Assembly: GCF_947488715.1 (NCBI RefSeq)
Contig: NZ_CANLAG010000001.1
Span: 62,001 to 126,000, forward strand
Direction of reading: 5' to 3'
Length of the DNA: 64,000 nucleotides
Source of the DNA: an uncultured Tateyamaria sp.
GTDB taxonomy: Bacteria > Pseudomonadota > Alphaproteobacteria > Rhodobacterales > Rhodobacteraceae
Shown: positions 1-8,174 of the stretch, one piece after another
Position numbering within the stretch: the stretch's first letter is position 1
Layout: every line of letters starts with the position of its first letter
Position numbers and translations under genes: made by a program
Notes under the pieces: model-generated
Databases searched by the model: none
What the model was told of the DNA's origin: nothing
Seen by the model: only the letters and a program-made list of their open reading frames with translations

Positions 1-1724
1 GGCTGGCCGCGTTCTGTTCCGCTGCGGCCGGTATCCTCGAGGCAGGCACCGCGCTGATCCTGGGCCGGGTGATTGATGCCACTGTGCAGCTGGGTCCTGA
101 TGGGTTCTTTACCGTGGGCAATATTGGTCTGGTTGTCGGCGCGCTGGCGTTTTTCCTGATCGCGCGGCCCATCCTCTTTGGTCTCAGTTCCGCGACCAAC
201 TCGATCATCGTTCAGCCCAATGTGAACCCCCTTGTTTTGTCGCGCCTGCACCGTTGGACGCTTGGTCAGTCGGTGGGTTTCTTTGACGACGACTTTGCCG
301 GGCGCATCGCCCAGAAGCAGATGCAGGCGGCGCGGGCAGTCACGGATGTGGTGTCCGAATTTATCAACGTGGTTGCATTTGCACTGGCCTCGTTGGTGGG
401 GTCAGTGCTGTTGCTGCTGGCCATTGATTGGCGGGTGGCAATCGGTTTCGCGGTCTGGCTGGTGTTCTATTTCGCGCTGATCCGCTGGTATCTGCCGCGT
501 ATTCGCAAACGGTCGGCGGCGCGCGCGGCGGCACGTGCGATGGTGTCGGGACAGGTCGTTGACACGATCACCAACATCAAAACGGTCAAGCTTTTTGCCC
601 ACGACGATCACGAAGATCAGGCGGCGCTGGGCGCAATGGGATCGTTCCGCGAAACGGCGGTGGATTTTGGTGTTCTGGCCGCCGGTTTCAGGTTTGCGCT
701 GATGGCGTTGGCGGGTCTGCTACCGGTTCTGTTGCTCGGTGGCACAATCCTGATGTGGCAGCGCGGGTTTGCCACGCCGGGTGACATCGTGGCCTCCGGC
801 GCAATTGCCATTCGCATTGCGCAAATGACGGGCTGGGTCAGCTTTACGCTTATGGCGATCTATTCGAATATCGGCGAGGTCGAGGATGGCATGCGCACCT
901 TGACCCCACGCACACGCGTCGAGGATCAGGCAGATGCGCACCATCTGTCCCATGTGTCGGGCGCGATCACCTTTGACCGCCTTGGGTTCAGCTATGGCCG
1001 TCAGACGGGTGGCATCGACGACGTGAACCTGTCGATCAAACCGGGTGAAAAGGTGGGCATTGTCGGCGCGTCCGGTGCCGGGAAATCGACCTTGGTTTCG
1101 CTGCTCTTGCGTCTCTACGAAGGCGAAAAAGGTCGTATTCTCATCGACGGGCACGACACGAGCGCGGTGACCCAGGACAGTTTGCGGCATAACATCGGGC
1201 TGGTGACCCAAGAGACGGCGATGTTCAACAGATCCGCCCGTGACAACATTCTCTATGGCCGACCGGATGCCAGTGACGACGACATGATCGCCGCCGCACG
1301 CAAGGCCGAAGCGCATGACTTTATCCTGGATCTTCAGGACCACCGTGGCCGCAAAGGATACGAGGCGCATCTGGGCGAGCGTGGTGTGAAACTGTCGGGT
1401 GGTCAGCGCCAGCGCATCGCCTTGGCGCGCGCGATCCTCAAGGACGCGCCGATCCTGGTGTTGGATGAGGCCACCAGTGCCCTCGACAGCGAAGTCGAGG
1501 CGTCGATTCAGGCCGCACTGACCCGTGTGATGGAGGGCAAGACCGTCCTCGCCATTGCCCACCGTCTGTCCACGCTGACCGAAATGGACAGGATTGTCGT
1601 CATGGATCGTGGCCGCATCGTCGAAGAGGGCGCGCATGACGTATTGCTGGCGCAGGGCGGGCTGTATGCCAAGTATTGGCAGCGGCAATCTGGTGGCTTT
1701 ATCAGTACCAAGGCTGCGGAATAG
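1..1724 (+). CDS. ABC exporter, fused membrane and ATPase domains (5' end outside window)
   Basis: The reading frame is open from base 3 to the left edge, so the N-terminus is missing; about 573 residues are visible. This is a half-transporter of the MsbA/ATM1 type. The first ~300 visible residues contain several hydrophobic membrane segments, and a complete nucleotide-binding domain follows. That domain shows Walker A (GASGAGKST), the signature LSGGQRQR, Walker B (ILVLDEATSALDS) and the H-loop AIAHRLST. The ATPase looks intact. Such proteins work as dimers in the inner membrane and export lipids, peptides or drugs; the substrate cannot be read from the sequence. An internal GTG at 69 could be mistaken for a start, but coding continues upstream of it. 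Confidence 0.93.
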   Translation, partial: LAAFCSAAAGILEAGTALILGRVIDATVQLGPDGFFTVGNIGLVVGALAFFLIARPILFGLSSATNSIIVQPNVNPLVLSRLHRWTLGQSVGFFDDDFAGRIAQKQMQAARAVTDVVSEFINVVAFALASLVGSVLLLLAIDWRVAIGFAVWLVFYFALIRWYLPRIRKRSAARAAARAMVSGQVVDTITNIKTVKLFAHDDHEDQAALGAMGSFRETAVDFGVLAAGFRFALMALAGLLPVLLLGGTILMWQRGFATPGDIVASGAIAIRIAQMTGWVSFTLMAIYSNIGEVEDGMRTLTPRTRVEDQADAHHLSHVSGAITFDRLGFSYGRQTGGIDDVNLSIKPGEKVGIVGASGAGKSTLVSLLLRLYEGEKGRILIDGHDTSAVTQDSLRHNIGLVTQETAMFNRSARDNILYGRPDASDDDMIAAARKAEAHDFILDLQDHRGRKGYEAHLGERGVKLSGGQRQRIALARAILKDAPILVLDEATSALDSEVEASIQAALTRVMEGKTVLAIAHRLSTLTEMDRIVVMDRGRIVEEGAHDVLLAQGGLYAKYWQRQSGGFISTKAAE

Positions 1725-1762
1725 GGGTTTTGCAGATCGCAGCGGCCCAGTAGGCACCCACC

Positions 1763-3001
1763 ATGAGAAAAACAGTAACCATCGAACGGCTTGGCCAACA
1801 GGGCGACGGCGTCGCGGGCGACATGTTTGTCCCGCTGGCCTTACCGGGCGAAGTGGTCAGCGGCATCCCGGACGGCGACCAATTGACCGAGATGCGTGTC
1901 GAAACACCATCTGCGGACCGTGTTTCAGCACCCTGCCCACATTTCCGGTCCTGCGGCGGCTGCCAAGTGCAGCACGCCAGCGACACCTGCGTTGCAGGTT
2001 GGAAACGGGGCATCGTGGAAACGGCTCTGACTGTGCAGGGCGTAACGGCAACCGTGCGCCCCATTCTAACATCCCCGGACCGGTCCCGCCGCCGCGCGAC
2101 CTTTGCCGCGCGGCGCACGAAAAAGGGCGCGATGGCTGGTTTCCACGCGCGCAAGTCCGACGCCATCATACCGGTTCCATCCTGCGTTCTGGTCACGCCA
2201 ACCCTGGCCAAATCTGCGCCGATGGCCGAGGCGCTGGCCGTGGCAGGCGCCAGTCGCAAGGGCGCCTTGTCCGTCAGTGTGACAGACAGCGTTGATGGTC
2301 TGGATGTTCTGGTTACGGGTGGCAAACCACTGGATGGACCGTTGCGCATCACCCTCGCCGCCTTGTGCGAGGCACACGGGCTGGCGCGCCTGACATGGGA
2401 AGACGAGCTGATCGGGATGCGCATGCCGCCGTCACACGCCATGGGTGCGGCACGCGTGGTGCCGCCGCCCGGCGCGTTCCTGCAAGCGACCGAACACGGT
2501 CAGGCGACGTTGACTGATCTGGTGCGTGACATCGTTGGTCCTGCCAAATCTGTTCTCGATCTGTTTGCTGGCTGCGGAACATTTGCCTTGCCGCTGGCCA
2601 AAACCGCCGAGGTTCACGCCGTCGAAGGGGATCGCGCCATGCTGGCCGCACTGGACGGTGGCTGGCGACAGGCGCAGGGGCTCAAGCGGGTGACAACCGA
2701 AACGCGTGATCTGTTTCGCCGTCCACTGATGCCGGATGAACTTGCGCGCTTTGACGCAGCAGTGATTGACCCGCCTCGTGCCGGAGCGGCTGCGCAAATC
2801 GCAGAGCTGGCGCAGGCCAAAATCGAAACCATTGCGTACGTATCCTGCAATCCACAGACCTTTGCACGTGATGCAAAAACCTTGTGCGATGCTGGCTATT
2901 CCCTCGATTGGGTCCAACCTGTTGATCAGTTCCGCTGGTCCGCGCATGTGGAACTTGTCGCGGCATTCCGTCTGGCCCATATCCGGGACCAAAGGAGATA
3001 A
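1763..3001 (+). CDS. rlmD: 23S rRNA (uracil-5-)-methyltransferase, RlmD/TrmA family
   Basis: This 412-residue class I SAM-dependent RNA methyltransferase belongs to the RumA/TrmA family, which makes 5-methyluridine in rRNA or tRNA. An N-terminal TRAM-like segment is followed by four cysteines expected to bind a [4Fe-4S] cluster (C58, C64, C67, C141). The SAM-binding motif is LDLFAGCGTF. The catalytic part has DPPRAGA and the nucleophile motif YVSCNPQTF (C362). The length is close to E. coli RlmD (433). Assignment to RlmD rather than RlmC or TrmA rests on the Fe-S cysteines and is probable, not certain. Its last codons contain the ribosome-binding site of the next gene. Confidence 0.85.
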   Translation: MRKTVTIERLGQQGDGVAGDMFVPLALPGEVVSGIPDGDQLTEMRVETPSADRVSAPCPHFRSCGGCQVQHASDTCVAGWKRGIVETALTVQGVTATVRPILTSPDRSRRRATFAARRTKKGAMAGFHARKSDAIIPVPSCVLVTPTLAKSAPMAEALAVAGASRKGALSVSVTDSVDGLDVLVTGGKPLDGPLRITLAALCEAHGLARLTWEDELIGMRMPPSHAMGAARVVPPPGAFLQATEHGQATLTDLVRDIVGPAKSVLDLFAGCGTFALPLAKTAEVHAVEGDRAMLAALDGGWRQAQGLKRVTTETRDLFRRPLMPDELARFDAAVIDPPRAGAAAQIAELAQAKIETIAYVSCNPQTFARDAKTLCDAGYSLDWVQPVDQFRWSAHVELVAAFRLAHIRDQRR

Positions 3002-3002
3002 C

Positions 3003-3788
3003 ATGTTCGATCGTGCCCGTTTGACGACCGCCCTGCAAAGCGATGGCGTCAGCAACTTTATCATTGCCGTTATCATCGTGAATGCGATCACACTTGGGCT
3101 CGAAACATCTTCGGTTGCGATGAATGCTGCGGGTCCGTTGATTGTGTTGATCGACCGCATCTGTCTTGGAATTTTTGTGATTGAAATCCTGGCCAAGTTG
3201 GTGGCTTATAGGTCCGGTTTCTTCCGCAATGGATGGAATGTTTTCGATTTCGTGATCGTTGGCATTGCACTGATCCCCGGCGGTGCCGGGTTGTCGGTTC
3301 TGCGGGCCTTGCGGATTTTGCGGGTGTTGCGCGTTATATCCGTGGCCCCCAGCCTGCGCCGCGTTGTCGAAGGGTTTGTGACTGCATTGCCCGGCATGGG
3401 CAGCGTGTTCCTGTTGATGGCGCTGATTTTCTATATCGGCGCGGTCATGGCGACCAAACTCTTTGGCAGCAGCTTTCCCGACTGGTTCGGCAATCTGGGC
3501 CTCAGCGCCTACTCTCTGTTCCAGATCATGACGCTGGAATCCTGGTCCATGGGAATCGTCCGCCCGGTCATGGAGGTCTATCCCTACGCCTGGCTGTTCT
3601 TTGTGCCGTTTATCATGGTGACGACATTCGCGGTCGTGAACCTGTTGGTCGGCCTGATCGTAAACTCGATGCAGGACGCCCATGCCGAGGAAACCAACGC
3701 CGCCACCGACAGCTATCGTGACGCTGTCATGCAGCGCCTCGAGGCGATTGAGGCCAAGCTGGACGCCCGAGACAACCGCGACCCATAG
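3003..3788 (+). CDS. Bacterial voltage-gated sodium channel (NaChBac/NavAb type)
   Basis: This 261-residue six-transmembrane ion channel shows the hallmarks of prokaryotic Nav channels. The S4 voltage sensor has arginines every third residue (R101, R104, R107, R110). The selectivity filter is TLESWSM (T177-M183), with the glutamate that forms the high-field-strength sodium site. S6 follows, and then a charged C-terminal tail likely to form the four-helix coiled coil (about residues 225-255). Four subunits form one inner-membrane channel. I chose the ATG at 3003 because AAAGGAG lies just upstream; the frame stays open further upstream only inside rlmD. It sits one base after the rlmD stop, so the two are probably co-transcribed. 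In known bacteria these channels affect motility, chemotaxis and pH homeostasis. Confidence 0.93.
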   Translation: MFDRARLTTALQSDGVSNFIIAVIIVNAITLGLETSSVAMNAAGPLIVLIDRICLGIFVIEILAKLVAYRSGFFRNGWNVFDFVIVGIALIPGGAGLSVLRALRILRVLRVISVAPSLRRVVEGFVTALPGMGSVFLLMALIFYIGAVMATKLFGSSFPDWFGNLGLSAYSLFQIMTLESWSMGIVRPVMEVYPYAWLFFVPFIMVTTFAVVNLLVGLIVNSMQDAHAEETNAATDSYRDAVMQRLEAIEAKLDARDNRDP

Positions 3789-3811
3789 GTCACGATCACG
3801 CGCAGGTGATC

Positions 3812-3832
3812 AGGCGGATTCCGAATCCGCCT
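3812..3832 (+). terminator. Hairpin downstream of the sodium-channel gene
   Basis: A perfect 9-bp inverted repeat (AGGCGGATT / AATCCGCCT) with a 3-base loop lies 24 bases after the channel stop. No clear U-run follows, so it may be a weak terminator or an mRNA 3'-end stabiliser. Confidence 0.5.
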
Positions 3833-3903
3833 ATCTTCGCGTATGGTTTCAATGATATTTTAAGGCCAATTACAAAAAACCACCCCGTGGGACAGGATTT
3901 TCA

Positions 3904-4401
3904 ATGAAGCGCAGACATCTGATGATGGGTGGCGCAGCCGCGTTTGGTTTAGGCGCGTGCACCCAGAGCAAGTTCAAGACATATCGCGGCCCGGACGTGA
4001 CCTATATCGTGGTCAACAAAGAGGCGCGCGAGATGTTTCTCTTCAACAACAACAAGGTGCTCAAGGAATACGAGATCGACCTGGGCTTTGAGCCGATTGG
4101 CGACAAGTTCTTTGAGGGCGACGGCAAAACGCCCGAAGGCACTTACATCATCGACCGCCGCAACCCCAACAGCAGGTTCCACCTGTCTCTCGGGATTTCC
4201 TATCCCAATGCACGGGACCGGGCCGAGGCGGCCGCACTGGGCAAACCGCCCGGCGGTGACATCTTTATCCACGGTCATTCCAGCCCCTTCAAACGCGGGA
4301 CAGATGATTGGACATGGGGCTGTATCGCCGTGACCAACCGCGAGATGGAAGACGTCTATGCGATGGTGCGCAACGGCACCCCGATCCAGATCAATCCCTG
4401 A
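3904..4401 (+). CDS. L,D-transpeptidase family lipoprotein (YkuD domain)
   Basis: The 165-residue protein starts with a signal peptide ending in a lipobox (LGAC, C19), so it is predicted to be a lipoprotein. The rest is a YkuD domain with H123-G-H125 and catalytic C140 in DWTWGCIAVTN. This family forms 3-3 peptidoglycan cross-links or attaches or removes envelope proteins at the peptide stem by cysteine chemistry. The WGCIAV context is of the type in YafK-like members and differs from the classical SxGCxR motif, so hydrolase activity is also possible. It converges with the CAP lipoprotein gene, with stop codons directly abutting (4401/4402). Confidence 0.86.
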   Translation: MKRRHLMMGGAAAFGLGACTQSKFKTYRGPDVTYIVVNKEAREMFLFNNNKVLKEYEIDLGFEPIGDKFFEGDGKTPEGTYIIDRRNPNSRFHLSLGISYPNARDRAEAAALGKPPGGDIFIHGHSSPFKRGTDDWTWGCIAVTNREMEDVYAMVRNGTPIQINP

Positions 4402-5043
4402 TCACGTGGCGGGTGTGGTTGTGACAACCACCAGATCCGCCTCGGTTTCGTCGGTTGCGACCTCTTCCGGTTCGGCGTCAGGCACCAGACGGCTGGCCGA
4501 CGGGTTCGCTGACGGAATGGATGGCGCGTTGTTCGGGTTGCCCATCACCATGGTCCACCAGATCTTGCCATTGGGTTCCTGAAACCAGGCGAATCCCATC
4601 TGTTGCGCTTGGGGTGACAGGATCGTCCGACGGGTGTCAGGCTGTTCCATCCAGGCCGCAAGCGTTTCCAGTTCGGTCTCGTAGGTCTCCGAGATGTTCT
4701 CGCCAACGAGGCTGCCCGCATATCCAACCCGCGCCAGCCGATCGATAGGCGACGACCCGTCCGAGCCGAAATGCCAGGGGCGGTTCTGCAACGACATATC
4801 GCGCGAATGCGTGGCCGCGGCTGCGTTCAGTTGCGGGTCAAGCTCAACCGGGCCCGCGCCGCGCGTGCTGCGCAACGCGTTGACCGAGTCCAGCATGCGA
4901 AACTGAAGCTTGGCGGTGTCGTTATTGCGGATACGGTACAGTTTGGGCAGCGGTCGCCCATCATCCGTGCGCGTTGGCGCCGACGACGGCGTACATGCAG
5001 CAAGGGCAAGCAAGGCAACGAGAATAACAGAGAAAATACGCAT
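4402..5043 (-). CDS. CAP/SCP-domain lipoprotein
   Basis: The 213-residue protein begins with a signal peptide and lipobox (LAAC, C17). A CAP domain (cysteine-rich secretory protein/antigen 5/PR-1, without the extra cysteines) spans about residues 45-175. It shows LNAAAATHSRDM, the Asn-Glu-Asn region GENISETY and a late WWTMVMG strand. Bacterial CAP proteins are secreted or envelope-anchored and of mostly unknown biochemistry; some are linked to cell-wall homeostasis. The C-terminal ~35 residues are low-complexity and acidic, so probably disordered. It lies between two L,D-transpeptidase genes, which fits an envelope role. Confidence 0.82.
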   Translation of the reverse strand: MRIFSVILVALLALAACTPSSAPTRTDDGRPLPKLYRIRNNDTAKLQFRMLDSVNALRSTRGAGPVELDPQLNAAAATHSRDMSLQNRPWHFGSDGSSPIDRLARVGYAGSLVGENISETYETELETLAAWMEQPDTRRTILSPQAQQMGFAWFQEPNGKIWWTMVMGNPNNAPSIPSANPSASRLVPDAEPEEVATDETEADLVVVTTTPAT

Positions 5044-5213
5044 GGGTCCTGCACAACATTTGTTTGTTTGAAACTCGATAGCCCGTCGTGCGTTGCATTA
5101 CAAACGCACATCGGCGTGATGCCGCGTGATGACATCTGTTTGATTTGCGACTGAGGCTTTCGCGCAATATTGTCTGCCGCGAAGGCAGTAAACCACATTC
5201 GGAGAGGCATTCA

Positions 5214-5807
5214 ATGTCCAAGAAGCCATTTGGTACACCTACACGTCGGGCCTTTTTGGCCGGAACAGCGGCCCTTTTGGGCACGCCCGCCATTGCCCAG
5301 AACATTCCCGCCGGACAGGCATCGCGCGACCCCAACCTGTCGGCGCGCCGCAACATCTCCAGCTTCCGCACGCTGGATTGGCAGCCCTATTTCGACAACC
5401 TGCGCAAGGGTGCGATTCTCGTCGATATCGACAGCCGTGCAGTACACTACTGGAACGAAGATCAGACAGTTTACAAACTGTACCCGTCCAGTGTGCCACT
5501 GACCGACGATCTGACACGCCGCGGCCGGACCCAGGTGATTCTCAAGGATCCCGAGCCCGATTGGCGCCCAACCCCGTCCATGAAACAGCGTAACCCGGAA
5601 TGGCCCGATTATATTGGCCCCGGCCCGCAAAACCCGCTGGGCACACGGTCGCTGCACCTCAGCTGGACCTATTATCGCATCCACGGCACCCACGATACGC
5701 GCAAGATTGGCCGCAAATCTTCGAACGGCTGCATCGGGCTCTATAATGAGCATATCGAAGAGCTGTACGAGATGGCGAATGTCGGTACGCAAGTGTTGCT
5801 AATTTGA
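5214..5807 (+). CDS. L,D-transpeptidase, Tat-exported (ErfK/YbiS type)
   Basis: This 197-residue protein has a twin-arginine-like leader (RRAFLAG, then a hydrophobic stretch and AQ cleavage site near residue 29). Its YkuD domain shows H157-G-T and S170-N-G-C173, with C173 the expected nucleophile. It should form peptidoglycan cross-links or attach proteins in the periplasm. I chose the ATG at 5214 because GGAGAGG lies just upstream and translation from it gives the leader at once; the frame is open back to 5145. It is the second L,D-transpeptidase within 2 kb and has the more canonical active site of the two. Confidence 0.88.
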   Translation: MSKKPFGTPTRRAFLAGTAALLGTPAIAQNIPAGQASRDPNLSARRNISSFRTLDWQPYFDNLRKGAILVDIDSRAVHYWNEDQTVYKLYPSSVPLTDDLTRRGRTQVILKDPEPDWRPTPSMKQRNPEWPDYIGPGPQNPLGTRSLHLSWTYYRIHGTHDTRKIGRKSSNGCIGLYNEHIEELYEMANVGTQVLLI

Positions 5808-5946
5808 CGACATTGCGGCGGATCGGCAGCTAACCATTTGAAACATGGTTTGCAAATCCGCCCCATTGCTGTTTACACAACACTACGAGGTAAGTCTTGG
5901 GTGCGTTCTGGCGAACTATGCCAGCGCGCTGATTTTGGAGGTTACT

Positions 5947-6126
5947 ATGAAAAAACTCGTTCTCGCTGCTGCTCTGACCGCTGCTGCTTCCACTGCATTC
6001 GCCGGCGCTCCTGCCGAGCCGATCATCGAAGCACCTGTCATCGTCGAAGAAACACGTAGCTCCTCGGGCGGCATCATCCTGCCCCTGCTGCTGTTGATCG
6101 TCGTCGCGGCTGCTGTTTCCGACTAA
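5947..6126 (+). CDS. Small exported or membrane protein, unknown function
   Basis: This 59-residue protein has a clear signal peptide (MKKLVLAAAL... ending at AFAG near residue 20) and a short acidic linker. A second hydrophobic segment near the C-terminus (GGIILPLLLLIVVAAAVSD) could anchor it in the membrane. A strong GGAGG site lies at 5938 and a perfect terminator follows, so this looks like a compact, well-expressed monocistronic gene. I do not recognise a characterised family. Small proteins like this are known beside hemH in related genomes, but that does not establish a function. Confidence 0.75.
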   Translation: MKKLVLAAALTAAASTAFAGAPAEPIIEAPVIVEETRSSSGGIILPLLLLIVVAAAVSD

Positions 6127-6146
6127 GTTTCGGACGCAAGAAAATC

Positions 6147-6177
6147 AAAAAGGCGGCACGCAAGTGCCGCCTTTTTT
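6147..6177. terminator. Rho-independent terminator, probably bidirectional
   Basis: A 9-bp perfect stem (AGGCGGCAC / GTGCCGCCT, 6151-6172) with a GCAA loop has an A-run before it and a T-run after it. It can end the small-protein gene on the plus strand and hemH on the minus strand. Confidence 0.9.
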
Positions 6178-6214
6178 CGTTTCAGAGCTGTTGCCAGTCT
6201 TGTGGGGCGGGGCT

Positions 6215-7276
6215 TTAGGCCAACCACCCTTGCAGGTTCTCTTCGATCACGGTGTTCAGCGCGTCGATATGTGCATCATCGTCGTTGAGGCAGGGGATAT
6301 AGGTGAACGTCTCACCACCCGCGTGCTCAAAGCTTTCCTTGATCTCTTCGTTGATCTCTTCGAGCGTTTCGATGCAATCCGCCGAGAACGCAGGCGCACA
6401 GACGGCGATGTTCTTCTTGCCCGCTTCGGCCAGACGGGCCACCTCTTCGACTGTGTAGGGCTGCAACCACTCTTCGGGGCCGAATTTCGACTGGAACGTC
6501 GTGGTGATCTCGGTGTCTGCCCAACCCAGCCGCTCTTTCAGCAGGCGCGTCGTTTTCTGACACTGGCAATGGTACGGGTCGCCTTCCATCAAATAGCGGA
6601 TCGGCACCCCGTGATAGCTGCACACCAGAATGTCCGGTCGCGTATCCAGCGCGCCATAAGCCCGCTCAATCGACTGTGCCAGCGCCTCGATGTACTCTGG
6701 ATGCTGATAGTACGGTTCGACTGTACGGGTCGTCGGCTGCCACTTTTCTTCCATCAACGCGCGAAAGAACTGGTCGTTTGCTGTGGCTGACGTTGCACCG
6801 GCATAGTGTGGGTACAGCGGGAAAAACAGGATCTTCTGGCACCCGGCCTCAACCATCTCGCGCACCTTGGATTTGGTCGACGGATTGCCGTAGCGCATGC
6901 AGAAATCAACCATCACCTGATCGCCATAGCGCGCCTGTAGACCGGCCTTGATCTTGGTCGTCTGGTCTTTGGTGATGGTCATCAACGGGCTTTCACCCGC
7001 ATCGTGATTCCAGATAGATTTGTAGGCCGCACCGGATGAAAAGGGGCGCTTGGTCAGGATGATCAGTTGCAGCAGGGGTTGCCAGACCCACGCGCTGTAG
7101 TCGATGACCCGTTTGTCGGACAGGAATTCGTTCAGGTACCGGCGCATCGACCAATAGTCGTAGTTATCCGGCGTTCCGAGATTCGCCAGCAGGATACCAA
7201 CCCGCGCCTGCGGGATCGCGGGGTGATCGTCGGCGGCATGGGCCGGACGTATCGCGGTCTTGCTGGTATCAAGCAT
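6215..7276 (-). CDS. hemH: Ferrochelatase
   Basis: The 353-residue protein inserts Fe(II) into protoporphyrin IX, the last step of protoheme synthesis, at the cytoplasmic membrane. Recognisable family motifs are GILLANLGTPD near the N-terminus, LNEFLSDKRVID, FPLYPHYAGATSAT, the metal-ligand histidine motif CSYHGVP and the glutamate-containing FSADCIETLEEI. The length is normal for proteobacterial enzymes. It lies downstream of the methyltransferase gene on the same strand with a gap of 55 bases, and it ends at the bidirectional terminator. Confidence 0.97.
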   Translation of the reverse strand: MLDTSKTAIRPAHAADDHPAIPQARVGILLANLGTPDNYDYWSMRRYLNEFLSDKRVIDYSAWVWQPLLQLIILTKRPFSSGAAYKSIWNHDAGESPLMTITKDQTTKIKAGLQARYGDQVMVDFCMRYGNPSTKSKVREMVEAGCQKILFFPLYPHYAGATSATANDQFFRALMEEKWQPTTRTVEPYYQHPEYIEALAQSIERAYGALDTRPDILVCSYHGVPIRYLMEGDPYHCQCQKTTRLLKERLGWADTEITTTFQSKFGPEEWLQPYTVEEVARLAEAGKKNIAVCAPAFSADCIETLEEINEEIKESFEHAGGETFTYIPCLNDDDAHIDALNTVIEENLQGWLA

Positions 7277-7331
7277 TCTCTGGGCATCCTCGTGCAGTAT
7301 GGGGGACCAGATAAACGGTTTTGGGTGCGCG

Positions 7332-8153
7332 TCAATCTGGCAGCGACGTTTCGTCCGTGTGCAAGGCGTCTGCCAACCGTGCCTGCGCCGATCCCGGTCG
7401 CAGTGGTTTCTGCTGACTGTCGTCGGGCGCCCACCCGGTCAGCAAGATCAATTCATAGGTCGCGATGATGCCGTCCCCGCTGTCGGCGGGATAGGCGCGC
7501 GCATAAATGTCCGCGGCGCGTTCAAACACTGCGCGGCGCGTCGGCCTGCGCAGGCGGCTAGTCAGCGCGTTGGCCTCGCCCATAGCCCGCAGATCGCGCA
7601 TCAGGTGCCACATGGATGCGTATTGCACCCGCAATGGCACAGTATCTGCGACCGGCAACGCCAACCCCGCCCGTTGCAGCAAACCGCCCAGATCGCGCAC
7701 CTCGCCCATCGGTGCCACCCGAGGGGACAGCCCGCCACAAACCGCAATCTCGGCTTCGGCCAGTGCCGCGCGCAGCTCAAACAGCGTTTGGCCACCCAGC
7801 GCCACCGCCAGCAACAGCCCATCGGGTTTGAGGGCGCGCCGACACTGGATCAACTGGCCCACAGGGTCATTTGCCCAGTGCAGGCCCATGCTGTGGATCA
7901 CCGCATCGTGACCACCCGTGGTCAGCGGCAGCGTCTCCGTCTCGGGAAAAACGGCGGCATCTGCGATTGCACCCTCCCAGATGTGGGGAAAGGCCGTGAC
8001 CACCGCTGGCGATTGAAAGGTTTTGTTAACCAGTTCCAGACGATCATGCACATCGTCCCGTGCGATCTCTTGCAGGAACAGCGCATCGGGTGCGGCGCGC
8101 GCGCGGTTGAGGGCAAGCGCATAAGGATCGGTAAGGGCGTTGGCGTGGGTCAT
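7332..8153 (-). CDS. SAM-dependent methyltransferase, BioC/NDUFAF5-like
   Basis: This 273-residue class I methyltransferase domain protein resembles bacterial BioC-like and NDUFAF5-like proteins. It shows HDAVIHSMGLHWANDPVG, ALKPDGLLLAVALGG and the conserved C-terminal AAYELI-type segment (ATYELILLTGWAP). Eukaryotic NDUFAF5 hydroxylates an arginine of complex I; the bacterial role is not settled. The glycine-rich SAM motif is poorly conserved, so catalytic activity as a methyltransferase is uncertain. I chose the ATG at 8153 over a TTG two codons upstream. It diverges from comF with a gap of about 20 bases. Confidence 0.78.
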   Translation of the reverse strand: MTHANALTDPYALALNRARAAPDALFLQEIARDDVHDRLELVNKTFQSPAVVTAFPHIWEGAIADAAVFPETETLPLTTGGHDAVIHSMGLHWANDPVGQLIQCRRALKPDGLLLAVALGGQTLFELRAALAEAEIAVCGGLSPRVAPMGEVRDLGGLLQRAGLALPVADTVPLRVQYASMWHLMRDLRAMGEANALTSRLRRPTRRAVFERAADIYARAYPADSGDGIIATYELILLTGWAPDDSQQKPLRPGSAQARLADALHTDETSLPD

Positions 8154-8174
8154 GGGCAATCAGGATAGGTCGGC

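Noticed and set aside
720-1757. A 345-codon minus-strand frame opposite the ABC exporter gene
   Set aside because: No start signal and no coherent protein features; the exporter motifs on the plus strand are unambiguous.
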